From Bacteroidales bacterium (GTDB taxonomy: Bacteria > Bacteroidota > Bacteroidia > Bacteroidales > UBA932): DNA of 64,000 nt. Below, piece by piece: positions 34,237 to 43,706 of the stretch. The stretch is from contig JAAYCA010000014.1 in assembly GCA_012744435.1 (NCBI GenBank), positions 1 to 64,000 of the forward strand. The letters are read 5' to 3'. The position numbers were made by a program, and so were the translations under genes. Below the pieces are notes generated by a model, which saw only the letters and a program-made list of their open reading frames with translations, did no database searches and had not been told where the DNA came from. Position 1 is the stretch's first letter. Every line of letters starts with the position of its first letter.

Positions 34237-37200
34237 TTAATGGTTTCAAGCATTTTCTTCGCCCAGATGTTGCCGGAATTAAGCTGCAGAGCCTGACTCA
34301 GGTGGGCTTTCGCCTGGGCCTTGTCGCCGAGGCCGAGGAAGCCGAGACCGGCGGTCATCTCGTTCTGCGCCTGGCGGGCGGTGTTCGTGACGCGGCCACC
34401 GAACTGGCCGTTGATGACATTGCCGTCATTGGCCGATGCGGTCATGCCGCGGAAGGTCTCCCGGGCAGCGGCGTCGTCACCGAGAGCCTGCTGGGCAAGG
34501 CCGGTCCAGTATTCATACTGGCGGTCCGCACCGGAGCCGCGCTCGACATCGTTGACGGCTTTCTCGAAGAAGGCCTTCGCACCGGCGGCGTCTCCGGCCT
34601 TCTGGCGGGCGAGGCCGGCCAGGTAATAAAGCTGGGAGAACTGGGCGCGGCCATACAGACCGACCGGATAGTCGAGGGCTTTCTGCATAACTTCGGTGGC
34701 CTGTCTGCCCCGGTTTTTGCGAAGCAGGTCCCAAGCCTTCAGCGCGTAGCTGTTGAGATAGTCGGACTGCTTCTCACGGGCGCCTTCAGACTCAACTATA
34801 TCATTGTTGTCCAGCAGGTTGAGGGCTTCGTCATAGTTGCCGTTCTCCACGGCGCGGGTAATCAGGCGGAGGAGCGTCTCGTAGTGCTTAACCGCCGTCT
34901 TGCGATTGGCGATGAGGAAGTCGTATTTCTGCTTTGCAGAGAGACCGTTGAGGTCGTTGATGACATCCGTCTCAAACAGCAGCCGCGGGTCGTTGGCGTT
35001 GCAGGCCACTGCCTTGCGGATGCTCTCCAGGGCTTTCGGGTAGTCCCTGCCGATATCCCTGTAAGCCAGGGCGAGGTTGCGGTGCACGATGTAGAAGGAA
35101 GGATCCAGGTCGCGGGCCTTCTCCCAGAGAGCGATGGCCTCCTCGGGCATGTGCTCATAGCGGAGGTTGCCCAGGTAGTACGGTGCCCTGGCGTCGGCGG
35201 GATCGGCGGCGATGGCGTGCCGCAGCATCACGGCCTCCTCCGGACGGAACGGGTAGCAATAGTCATACGGGGCCTGCGAGCCCTTCTTGTACCAGGAGGC
35301 GGCAGCAGAGCTGTCTCCGTTCATTTCGGCGCAGTAGCCGAGGGCATAGAACGCCATCGGATAGGTGCAGCCCTTGTCAGCGATGCGCTGCATGACGGAT
35401 GAGGCCTCGGGATAAGCACCGGCCATGATATAGGCCGAAGCGAGTTCGAGGTAGGCCTGGACATCGTCCCTCATCCATCTGTCGAGCTCGGCACGGTCTC
35501 CGCGGCCAAGCAGGCACAGCTCATTCATGGCCATATGGTCAATCTTGTGCTTGTCAAGGACATCCTGCAGGAAGGCGGCGGCTTCGGCGCTCCGTCCCAT
35601 TTTGCGCAGGATGTATCCCTTGAGATTCAACCCTACCAGGTTCTCGGTGTTGGTCGAGATACTGCGGTCGATGTGGTCCAGGGCGGTCTCCCAGTCTCCG
35701 CGTCCGCAGTCGATCTGCGCGAGCTGGAGATAGGAGGCGGTGTGCCAGTCAGCGTCCCAGGATGCCCTGTAGAGCATGTCGTAGGCCTCTTCAATGCGTC
35801 CGAGCTGGCGGAGGGTCAGGCCGAGATAGTACAGGGATTCGCAGTCGCGCGGCCGGGTGTAGCGCATGGTGACGCGCTCCACGGCTTTTCGGAAATAGGC
35901 TTCCGCCTTCTCCCAGTTCTGGTCCTTATAGGCCATCAGACCGAGCTGGTTATTGACCTGGGCATTGCCCGGATCACGGCGAAGGGCCTCCTCGAAATAA
36001 GGCATCGGATCCATCGTGCTATGGAACTGGTCGATGCGCAGGCCGGTCAGATAGAGTTCTTCGACGCTGCCGATTTCGGTGGGCTGCTGGTATGCAGTCA
36101 ACGGTTCGGGACGGTCATAGTCCGGCTCCGGGTGCTCCGCCGGCGCATAACGGAGGAGGACCTCCCCGTTCCCGCCATACAGGAGAATGGCCAGATCCTG
36201 CTCGCCCGTACCGGCCGGAAGGGTCACGTCCACCTTTTGCGGCTCAGCCGGGCTGATGGAGAGCGTCCGGCTGAAGACCTCCTTGCCGGAAGCCTCGACG
36301 CTGAGACGGGCGGCTTTGTGGGCACGGGTGGTATTGAGGCGGACATCCAGTTTGTTCCCGTTCAAGAAATAGTTCATCGCGCCGTCACGGTTGGCATAAA
36401 TAAGGCCGTCCAGGTCACGGATCGGGAACCAGACCATCGTTCCGAGCTTGGTCTCATACGGCTGCAGCCAGCTGTAGTCCGGCTGGTTGTCGGTGTAGAA
36501 ACCGGCCATCAGTTCAATATAGCGGCCGGAATCATCCGTCAGGCCCTCGTTGGTCTTCAGGCCGCTCGGATTGTTGCCGTCGGCCCAATACTTCATACCG
36601 GGACAGACATAGTGGTTGCCAACCCAGGCTGTGCCTGCCTTCAGGCCGTGGTCATATCCCCCGAAGTAATCCTCGCGCGGATCCCAGGAGAAAAAAGATA
36701 CGGACGTCTCCGTGTTCTCCCAGCGGCTGATGTCGAGGCCGGTGTAGTCGTGACGGTTGAAATAGCTGTCCGCGATCGGCCAGGAGGTCATGCTGTTCTT
36801 GCCGTGATAGGTGACATATTTCACGCTCGGCGGGAAGATAACCTGGTAGTTCTCGTCGCAGCGGACAGCCGGGTTCGCCCAAAACAGGAAAGAATTGGTC
36901 ACTTCCGTCGGGTTGCGCGGGACAATGGTCATCTCGACGAGGGATGCGTCCGGCCAGACCGTGTAACCAATCAGCACGTTGGCACGCTGAAGCCGCTCCT
37001 GGGAATTGATCCACACAGTCTGGCTGCCGTCATCATGCTTCTCGATCCGGTATTCCATGTTCTCCACCGTGGTCGGGCCATGGTGGTGCGGATAGCCCCA
37101 GGCAAGGGAACCGGAACGCCAGTTGCCGACCATGCCGATCAGTGACGGCTTGACGACGGCGTTGTGGTAGAACCAGTTGTAGCCGTTGGTCTTGTCGTAG

Positions 37201-37517
37201 GCATAGTAGATGCGACCGCCCTGCTGGGGGGCGATGGCCATACGGACATAATCATTCTCAACGAAGACCATGTCGTAATCGACATCCTGTTTATTGGTGG
37301 TCAGACCATTGTCGAAGGCGTAAGGATACATGCGGCGCTGAACGCCCTGATGATTGGCTCCTTCGTAAAAACGCGGCATCGGATTCGGGGCGGTGGGCAC
37401 ATAAGTCGGAATGGTTTCCGTGCCCTCCGTCACCTTCAGCTGGGCGGAAGCCGGCCTGGAGAGTCCCAGAACGAGGACGCCTGCACAAAGGATTGGCAGA
37501 AACAAATGCTTGTTCAT
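34233..37517 (-). CDS. DUF5107 domain protein with TPR repeats
   Basis: The 1094-residue secreted protein (signal peptide ending near ASA, residue 25) has an N-terminal half of about 370 residues matching DUF5107, a beta-rich domain of galactose-mutarotase-like appearance (APQQGGRIYYAYDK, GYPHHHGPTTVENMEYR), followed by a short linker and a long array of tetratricopeptide repeats from about 505 to the end (for example EEALRRDPGNAQVNNQLGLM). No enzyme activity is established to my knowledge. The conserved EGR- and His-rich stretches suggest a sugar-binding or hydrolytic site. Large, conserved, and embedded among glucanases, it is probably a periplasmic or surface part of glucan breakdown. Confidence 0.85.
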   Translation of the reverse strand: MNKHLFLPILCAGVLVLGLSRPASAQLKVTEGTETIPTYVPTAPNPMPRFYEGANHQGVQRRMYPYAFDNGLTTNKQDVDYDMVFVENDYVRMAIAPQQGGRIYYAYDKTNGYNWFYHNAVVKPSLIGMVGNWRSGSLAWGYPHHHGPTTVENMEYRIEKHDDGSQTVWINSQERLQRANVLIGYTVWPDASLVEMTIVPRNPTEVTNSFLFWANPAVRCDENYQVIFPPSVKYVTYHGKNSMTSWPIADSYFNRHDYTGLDISRWENTETSVSFFSWDPREDYFGGYDHGLKAGTAWVGNHYVCPGMKYWADGNNPSGLKTNEGLTDDSGRYIELMAGFYTDNQPDYSWLQPYETKLGTMVWFPIRDLDGLIYANRDGAMNYFLNGNKLDVRLNTTRAHKAARLSVEASGKEVFSRTLSISPAEPQKVDVTLPAGTGEQDLAILLYGGNGEVLLRYAPAEHPEPDYDRPEPLTAYQQPTEIGSVEELYLTGLRIDQFHSTMDPMPYFEEALRRDPGNAQVNNQLGLMAYKDQNWEKAEAYFRKAVERVTMRYTRPRDCESLYYLGLTLRQLGRIEEAYDMLYRASWDADWHTASYLQLAQIDCGRGDWETALDHIDRSISTNTENLVGLNLKGYILRKMGRSAEAAAFLQDVLDKHKIDHMAMNELCLLGRGDRAELDRWMRDDVQAYLELASAYIMAGAYPEASSVMQRIADKGCTYPMAFYALGYCAEMNGDSSAAASWYKKGSQAPYDYCYPFRPEEAVMLRHAIAADPADARAPYYLGNLRYEHMPEEAIALWEKARDLDPSFYIVHRNLALAYRDIGRDYPKALESIRKAVACNANDPRLLFETDVINDLNGLSAKQKYDFLIANRKTAVKHYETLLRLITRAVENGNYDEALNLLDNNDIVESEGAREKQSDYLNSYALKAWDLLRKNRGRQATEVMQKALDYPVGLYGRAQFSQLYYLAGLARQKAGDAAGAKAFFEKAVNDVERGSGADRQYEYWTGLAQQALGDDAAARETFRGMTASANDGNVINGQFGGRVTNTARQAQNEMTAGLGFLGLGDKAQAKAHLSQALQLNSGNIWAKKMLETIK

Positions 37518-37547
37518 TTATGTGAATGATTTATTGGTTATAGGGTT

Positions 37548-40500
37548 TTAGATTTCATGGACATATACACCGCTGCGGGCGGTGATAAAAAGTTTGCTGC
37601 CGATGACGGTCAGGGAAGCCGGGCGTTCGGGAACGCGGATGGTACGTTTGTAGGCGCCGTCCGGGCCATAGACCAGAACTTCGCCGTCGGCGACATAGAC
37701 GTTGCCTGCCGCATCCGTGGCCACGCCGAACTCACCGCGCTCGACGAATAGTTTCGGATCGGACAGGGAGCCGTCAGCGGCCACGGCGGCCGAGATGACC
37801 CGCCGGTCATAGTCATCGGACAGGAAGACACGTCCTCCCGGGATGGCCTCGATCAGCGAAGTACTGCGGACCAGGTCATACTGCTGGGGGATGATGGTGC
37901 GCCCATCCGGGGCGACGAAGCACTTCTCCGGACGATAGATCACGTTCGTCCAAAAGTCGTGGTAGTCGCGCCAGCGGTTGGACGGATAGAGAGCCTTCGC
38001 TACGTTGGTCACACTGCCCATCGGGACCAGGTCGAGCAGGCGTATGCTGTTCTCCGGATCCTTTGGATCAATGGCATAGGCGAGGGTTGCGAAGCCTGAG
38101 TTGCCCCAGCCGCTGAAGGAGGAACCGGAGGCATCAGGCAGGGTCTCGACGGAGACTGGATCGGCGGCAAACCCGGGCTGGCGGTCATATCGGAAGGTCA
38201 CGATGACATTGTCATGCGTGTCAACGGCGACATTGTTCGGCTTCCAGGGGAAGTCGGCCAGCAGTTTGAGTCCCTTCTCAGGGGACCACTGCCAGACGCG
38301 GCGGAGCCGGTGGTCGCAGAAGTAGAGGTTTCCCTTGCTGTCATGGGCGGCGCCTTCGGCAAATTCCAGGTCGGCGGCAATCCGGACGGCCGTTCCGGAA
38401 TTGCTGGTCCCGGCAAAGGTCGAAGCTTCGTCGCCGGTCACCAACAGGCGGGCAAACTCCCACGGCCTGACTTCGATTTCCTTGGCCTGGTCGTAGATGG
38501 GAATATCGTTGGAATACTTGACCTGGCCGAAGTTGTGGACATTCAGGAATTCGACGTTGCGGCAGCCGCGCATGCGCACGGAACTGTGGTACGGCCAGTT
38601 GAAGCGGATAACGCGGAACATGTACAGCTCGGCGAAGGTGATGTCGCTGCAATCATCCAGCTCGAACGGCTGGCATTCCCGGCTCTCGACACTCTCTTCC
38701 TCTGTCTGCATGCAGTAGATTTTCCAATTGGAGACATTGCGCATGCGGACTTCGCTGCGGACATGGTGCTCGACGCTCATCGCATAGATGCGCGTCGGGA
38801 CGTCCGTATCGGTCACGAGCAGTCCGTTGCTCGCATAGGTGTTGGCCGTCCAGATATCCTTGAACGTGCCGCCGCCACGATTGACCCAGAGACTCCAGTG
38901 CTGGTTGTCCCAGGCATTGTCAAAACCCTGTGCGCGCACAGGATTGTCCGGTGTGCTGACCTGCGGCGCACCTCCCCGGCTGCGGTTCTGCTGGACAGGA
39001 GCTCCCTGCGGTGCCGGGGTGGGGCGGCGCATGGTGCCGTGGCCGCCGACATACTTGACGTCATTCATGTAGGAGTCAGCGCCGGCCATCCACTTGACAC
39101 CGACCGCGCGGTAGTTGAATGCACCGGTGTTGATGCCGATGCCGTTCAGGAAATTCTGTCCGCCCTCGGAAGACTCGAGGAGAGCGGCCGGGGCGCCGAA
39201 AGAACTGAAGGCAGGGGTGCTCTCGAGAAGCTTCAGCTGCGTAGCAAACGGATGCAGACCGATGAACTTGGTCTCCGGGCCCATCTTGACGGTTTCGGAC
39301 ACGATGTACCAGCCGGTCGGGAAATAGACATTGTCGCCGGCGGCCATGGCGCGGCGGATAGCCTGGGTGTCGTCGGTCTGTCCGTCGCCCCGGGCGCCGT
39401 AGTCCCGGACATTGACCCAGGTCTCCATGCCCGGGAGCTGCGGAATGTCGTTCTGCAGGACGGCAGGGAGCTTGGCGAGCGGGACGATGTCCATGTCGGT
39501 CCGGTAAGCCGGCGTGTCCGTCAGGGAGGCCATCTGCAGGCCGTGGTTGAAGGACTTGACACAGTACGTCTTGTCGGTGACCTTTGTCTGTTCGCCCGTG
39601 CGAGGATAACTCACCAGGACCGGGACCTTGCTGCAGACGATGTCGCGCAGGGTTACGTCAGTATTGGCATTGTTCTCGACGGCGATCACGATGGCCGGAC
39701 CGGAAACGTTCTCGAAGCGGCAATTCTCCATGAACACGCGGTCACAATAGCCTTCCTGGATCTCATAGACCGTCGGGACGTTCTTTGCCTGGAGGTTGAC
39801 GATGGCCAACCCCGCCTCCTGGGCATAAATGGCGGCCTTGCGCTGGCCTTCAAAGTAACAGTCCGCCATCATGACCTGCCAGCCCGGGGAGGCCTTGGTC
39901 GAAAAGATGCCATATTCTCCGCCGATAAAGGCGACATTCTCCAGTTCGTTGCCGAGATCGAAGAGGCCAGCCTTGCCCTTGCCGATGTTGATCGTCATGT
40001 AGCTGACGAAACTGTGCTGGGCGAAGTGGGTGCGCAGGGCAACTGCGTGCGGGTTGCCGTCCTCGATGCGGATGTTCACGTTCGACATGCAGCTGTAGAA
40101 GGTGCCGGCACCGGCATCCCCCACGCGGCTCTCGTCCGAAACGATCCCGCCGGTGAACCAGAACATATATTTGCTCCTGCCCTTGTCGCCGGGATGCTCC
40201 TCCGCAAATCCCGGCGAATTCTTCGAAAGGATGAACTCCGGTCGGTTCTTTCCATAGCCGATCACCCGGACGGCACCCGGGATGTAGATGGTGCGGCTGA
40301 TGCGGTATTTTCCTTCGGGAATGAAAAGGATACCGAAGGATTGTTCGGTCTTGACCCGGTTGATGGCCGCCTGAAGGGCGACAGAAACGTCGGTCTTGCC
40401 GTCGGCGGTGATGCCGGGGAAATTCTCCGGCGTGAAGAAAAGGGCCCCCGGGTCATCGGGTTTCTGGGTATAGACTGACTTCTGCTGCACGGCCCGGGCG

Positions 40501-40550
40501 CTCAGGACCGGAAGCAGACAGATCAGCAACAGTGTGAAGATTCTCTTCAT
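37548..40550 (-). CDS. GH55-like twin beta-helix protein with C-terminal propeller, copy B
   Basis: The 1000-residue secreted protein has a signal peptide (to about SARA, residue 21), two right-handed beta-helix domains, each opened by a pectate-lyase-3 type segment (DGKTDVSVALQAAINR near 50 and VRDYGARGDGQTDDTQAI near 388), as in GH55 beta-1,3-glucanases, and an extra C-terminal region from about 720 with NHL/SMP-30-type strands (AAHDSKGNLYFCDHRLRR, ATDAAGNVYVADGE). The segment SVEHHVRSE near 590 is shared with copy A and lies where GH55 active-site residues are expected. ATG at 40550 begins the signal. Most likely an exo-beta-1,3-glucanase; the propeller function is unknown. Confidence 0.82.
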   Translation of the reverse strand: MKRIFTLLLICLLPVLSARAVQQKSVYTQKPDDPGALFFTPENFPGITADGKTDVSVALQAAINRVKTEQSFGILFIPEGKYRISRTIYIPGAVRVIGYGKNRPEFILSKNSPGFAEEHPGDKGRSKYMFWFTGGIVSDESRVGDAGAGTFYSCMSNVNIRIEDGNPHAVALRTHFAQHSFVSYMTINIGKGKAGLFDLGNELENVAFIGGEYGIFSTKASPGWQVMMADCYFEGQRKAAIYAQEAGLAIVNLQAKNVPTVYEIQEGYCDRVFMENCRFENVSGPAIVIAVENNANTDVTLRDIVCSKVPVLVSYPRTGEQTKVTDKTYCVKSFNHGLQMASLTDTPAYRTDMDIVPLAKLPAVLQNDIPQLPGMETWVNVRDYGARGDGQTDDTQAIRRAMAAGDNVYFPTGWYIVSETVKMGPETKFIGLHPFATQLKLLESTPAFSSFGAPAALLESSEGGQNFLNGIGINTGAFNYRAVGVKWMAGADSYMNDVKYVGGHGTMRRPTPAPQGAPVQQNRSRGGAPQVSTPDNPVRAQGFDNAWDNQHWSLWVNRGGGTFKDIWTANTYASNGLLVTDTDVPTRIYAMSVEHHVRSEVRMRNVSNWKIYCMQTEEESVESRECQPFELDDCSDITFAELYMFRVIRFNWPYHSSVRMRGCRNVEFLNVHNFGQVKYSNDIPIYDQAKEIEVRPWEFARLLVTGDEASTFAGTSNSGTAVRIAADLEFAEGAAHDSKGNLYFCDHRLRRVWQWSPEKGLKLLADFPWKPNNVAVDTHDNVIVTFRYDRQPGFAADPVSVETLPDASGSSFSGWGNSGFATLAYAIDPKDPENSIRLLDLVPMGSVTNVAKALYPSNRWRDYHDFWTNVIYRPEKCFVAPDGRTIIPQQYDLVRSTSLIEAIPGGRVFLSDDYDRRVISAAVAADGSLSDPKLFVERGEFGVATDAAGNVYVADGEVLVYGPDGAYKRTIRVPERPASLTVIGSKLFITARSGVYVHEI

Positions 40551-40565
40551 GGAATACAATCAAAA

Positions 40566-43500
40566 CTATTTGATACGGGCGGCATAAAGGCCGCGGGATG
40601 TCGTGATAAAAAGCAATTCGGCGTTCTTTCCTCCAAAGGTCAGCGAGATCGGACGGTCCTCCATGTGGATGCGGCGGACCGGCTTGCCGTCCTTGTCAAA
40701 GATGGCCACGTCACCGTCGGCGATGTACACGTTGCCGGCGGCATCCGCGATGGTGCAGTACTGCGAGAACGGGGCGAAGATGCCCTTCCGCCGGAGCGTT
40801 CCGTCGGCATTGACGGAGAAAGCCACGGAAGTCTTGTTCAGCTCATCCCCCACATAGACATCCTGGGCCTGGCCGGGACGGACCGGGAAGACGGCACTGC
40901 AACGGAAAAGGTCGAAGGTCTCCGGGATGGAGGTCTTGCCATCCGTGGCGAGATAGCTGTACTCCGGCATGTTCTCGGCAATCTTCGTGAAGTCCGGACG
41001 GCGGCGGGCGCCGGGATGCCAGACACGCTGCAGGCCGCTCAGCGAAGAGGACTTCACCAGCGGAAGGGCCGTGAAGGAGCTTTCACCCTTGTCCGGGTCG
41101 ATGGACCAGACACGGACGGTCCAGCCGCCGTTGCCCCACCCGCTATAGTCCGGGTTGTCGTCTGCGAGGACGGGGACGGTCTCCTGCTTGCCATCGATCA
41201 TATAGCCGGGCTGCGGGTCATAACGGACGATGGCGAGCAGGTTGTCCTGCGTGTCCGTCGCCAGGGCAAGCGGTTTCCAGGGAAAGTCTGCCACGAAGGT
41301 CAGTTTGCCGGAATCGGCGTTCCATTTGTAAACCTTCTTCTGGCGATGCTCGCTGAAATAGACATTGCCCTTGCTGTCGGATGTGGCGCCGGCGGCGAGT
41401 TCGAACCCGTCTGCCAGCCGGACCGGCTCGTAAAGCCGGGTCGGAGCAGCGCGGCGGGACGCCTCCTGTCCGGTCAGGTTCAGCCGGACGATGTTCCAGG
41501 TCGGCACGGGGATGTCCTTGTTGACATCATACAGCGGAGTCTCCAGGATGGGGACGATCTGCGTATAGCTGGTCATGTTGTTGACCATGATGTCCTTGCT
41601 GTCCCAGATGCGGAAGCCCCAATGCTTCGGGGTCTGAACGCGGATCACGCGGTACATCCAAAGGTTGCAGAAGGTGATGTCGCGGCAGCCGCTCATCTCC
41701 ATGTTGAGACAGTCGGGGCCCTCGGTCCCCTCTTCCTCGAACTGCAGGCAATAGATTTTCCAGTTGGCGACATTGGTCATGCGGGCCTCGCTGCGGACGT
41801 GGTGCTCCAGGGACATGGCATAGATGCGGCCCGGTGTCTGCGTCTCGCTGATGTACAAACCGGCCGCGGCATAGGTGTCGGCCGACCATACGTCCTTGAT
41901 GGTGCCGCCGCCACCATTGGTGATCCAGAGGCTCCAGTACTGGTTGTCCCAGGCCTGGTCCTTGCCCTGGACATACACCGGGGCTGTCGGGGAGCTCGGC
42001 GCACGGAAGAATCCCCGCATGGAGCCGGAACCTGCACGGACAGCGGGCTGGGCATTCGGATCCACGGGCACCGGCTTGCGCAGTGTACCGTGGCCGCCGA
42101 CGAACTTCACGTCATTGATATAGGAATCTGCGCCGGATTGCCATTTCAGGCCGACTGCGCGGTAGTTATAGGCGCCGGAGAAGATGCCGATGCCGTTCAG
42201 GATGTTGTCACCTCCCGGATAGGACTCGACCATGGGGACGGGAGCGCCGAAGCCGCTGAATGCCGGCTCACTCTCCGTCAGGACGAACTGGGAAGCATAT
42301 GTGTGCAGACCGATGAGCTTGGTGTTCGGACCCATCTTCAGGGTATGGGTCAGGCGGTACCAGCCCGTCGGAACGTAGATTACCTCATTCTCTGCGATGG
42401 CCTTTTCGAAGGCGGCCGTGTCGTCGGTGACGCCGTCACCCACAGCGCCGTAGTCGCGGACGCTGACCCAGGTCTCCATGCCGGGCAGGGGACGCAGGTC
42501 CTTTGCCACGGACGTTGGGGCCTTGGCGACGGGATTGATCTCGCAGACTTCCCGGATGGAAGGCTCCGCATCGGCGGCGTCATATGTGATGCCATATGTG
42601 AAAGACTTGATGTTGTAGGCTTTGCCCGTGCCGCGCACGGCTTTCCGGCTGGGCTTGTAATATACGGCCACCGGGACATTGCTGCAAGTCACGTCCTGGA
42701 GGTTGATCAGGTTCGTTGCGATGCCCTCGACGGCGATCTTGACGGCGGCGTCCGACACGTTCTCGAAGAGGGCGCGCTCGATGTAGACGATATCGCGTGT
42801 GTTGTCGTCGCACTCATAGGCGACGGGAACGTTCTTGACATGCATCCCCACGAACGCGGCGCCGAGGTCCTTGCCCAGGACCGCCGCTTTCTTCTGGCCT
42901 TCAAAATAGGTGTCCACCACCATGACCGGCCAGCTCGGGGACGGACGGCTGGAAATGATGCCGTACTGCCCGCCGAAGAAACGCAGGTCCTCCACCTCGT
43001 TACCGAGGTTCCAGATGCCGGCCAATGCGTCATCGGCCAGGACGAAATCGATATGGCTGAGGAAGCTGTGCTGGGCAAAATGGCTCTGGATACCGACGGC
43101 CTGCGGATTGCCCTTGCCGATGCGGATGTCCACGTTGGAGATGGCGCTGTAGAACGTACCGGCTCCGGCGTCGGACGGGCGCTGGCCTTCCCGCGCAAGT
43201 CCACCCGTGAACCAAATCATATAATTGCGCTCGGTCTGGTAGCCGGGCGTCTTGTCTGCCAGATAGATGACAGGGCGCTTCTTTCCGTAACCGATCACCC
43301 GCACGTTGGAGGGGATGGTGACGGTCTTCGTGATCCGGTATTCTCCTTCCGGAAGATAGAGGATACCGAAAGCATATTTGATCTTAACATCATTTATGGC
43401 CCGTTGCAAGGCTTCCGTGACGTCAGACTTGCCATCCGCCTTGAACCCGTAGCTTTCAGGAGTGAAGTACACCGCTTCGGGGTCCTCGGGCCGAAGGGTA

Positions 43501-43589
43501 TAGACGGAGTGGGAAACCGGCTGTTTCGCAGCGAAGACAGAAGATGCGGCGACCAGCACGAGGGTGAGAATACTGATGATTTTACGCAT
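40566..43589 (-). CDS. GH55-like twin beta-helix protein with C-terminal propeller, copy A
   Basis: The 1007-residue secreted protein is a full-length paralogue of the next gene: signal peptide to about VFA (residue 20), two beta-helix domains (DGKSDVTEALQRAINDV near 53, VRDYGAVGDGVTDDTAAF near 385), the shared SLEHHVRSE segment and a C-terminal propeller (ATSDSKGNVYFSEHRQKK, ADAAGNVYIADGD). Both copies keep the same order and spacing, so they arose by tandem duplication and then diverged. It is the first hydrolase gene after the internal terminator at 43641-43693. Likely an exo-beta-1,3-glucanase with a preference different from copy B. Confidence 0.82.
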   Translation of the reverse strand: MRKIISILTLVLVAASSVFAAKQPVSHSVYTLRPEDPEAVYFTPESYGFKADGKSDVTEALQRAINDVKIKYAFGILYLPEGEYRITKTVTIPSNVRVIGYGKKRPVIYLADKTPGYQTERNYMIWFTGGLAREGQRPSDAGAGTFYSAISNVDIRIGKGNPQAVGIQSHFAQHSFLSHIDFVLADDALAGIWNLGNEVEDLRFFGGQYGIISSRPSPSWPVMVVDTYFEGQKKAAVLGKDLGAAFVGMHVKNVPVAYECDDNTRDIVYIERALFENVSDAAVKIAVEGIATNLINLQDVTCSNVPVAVYYKPSRKAVRGTGKAYNIKSFTYGITYDAADAEPSIREVCEINPVAKAPTSVAKDLRPLPGMETWVSVRDYGAVGDGVTDDTAAFEKAIAENEVIYVPTGWYRLTHTLKMGPNTKLIGLHTYASQFVLTESEPAFSGFGAPVPMVESYPGGDNILNGIGIFSGAYNYRAVGLKWQSGADSYINDVKFVGGHGTLRKPVPVDPNAQPAVRAGSGSMRGFFRAPSSPTAPVYVQGKDQAWDNQYWSLWITNGGGGTIKDVWSADTYAAAGLYISETQTPGRIYAMSLEHHVRSEARMTNVANWKIYCLQFEEEGTEGPDCLNMEMSGCRDITFCNLWMYRVIRVQTPKHWGFRIWDSKDIMVNNMTSYTQIVPILETPLYDVNKDIPVPTWNIVRLNLTGQEASRRAAPTRLYEPVRLADGFELAAGATSDSKGNVYFSEHRQKKVYKWNADSGKLTFVADFPWKPLALATDTQDNLLAIVRYDPQPGYMIDGKQETVPVLADDNPDYSGWGNGGWTVRVWSIDPDKGESSFTALPLVKSSSLSGLQRVWHPGARRRPDFTKIAENMPEYSYLATDGKTSIPETFDLFRCSAVFPVRPGQAQDVYVGDELNKTSVAFSVNADGTLRRKGIFAPFSQYCTIADAAGNVYIADGDVAIFDKDGKPVRRIHMEDRPISLTFGGKNAELLFITTSRGLYAARIK

Positions 43590-43640
43590 GGTGGTTTTAT
43601 GGACAGGACAAAGCGGCGGCTCAAGATGACATTACACCTT

Positions 43641-43693
43641 GAAATATAAAAAAGAAAATCAAGCGGACCCCTCACAGGGATGGGCCCGCTTGA
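43641..43693 (-). terminator. intrinsic terminator between the binding-protein and hydrolase genes
   Basis: On the minus strand TCAAGCGGGCCC (43682-43693) pairs with the complement at 43659-43670 over 12 positions with one mismatch and an 11-base loop; a T-rich run of about 18 bases follows. It lies 13 bases after the DUF3823 stop and would let susC, susD and the DUF3823 gene be made in excess over the enzymes. Confidence 0.75.
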
Positions 43694-43706
43694 CAAAAGG
43701 TGTTTA

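Noticed and set aside
37548..43589. GH55-like pair as pectate lyases or polygalacturonases
   Set aside because: Two beta-helix domains with the pectate-lyase-3 opening in tandem are the GH55 layout, and no other pectin gene is in the locus.
40665..43649. 994-codon plus-strand frame opposite GH55-like copy A
   Set aside because: Antisense shadow; no signal peptide or known fold and the opposite strand has a full secreted protein.
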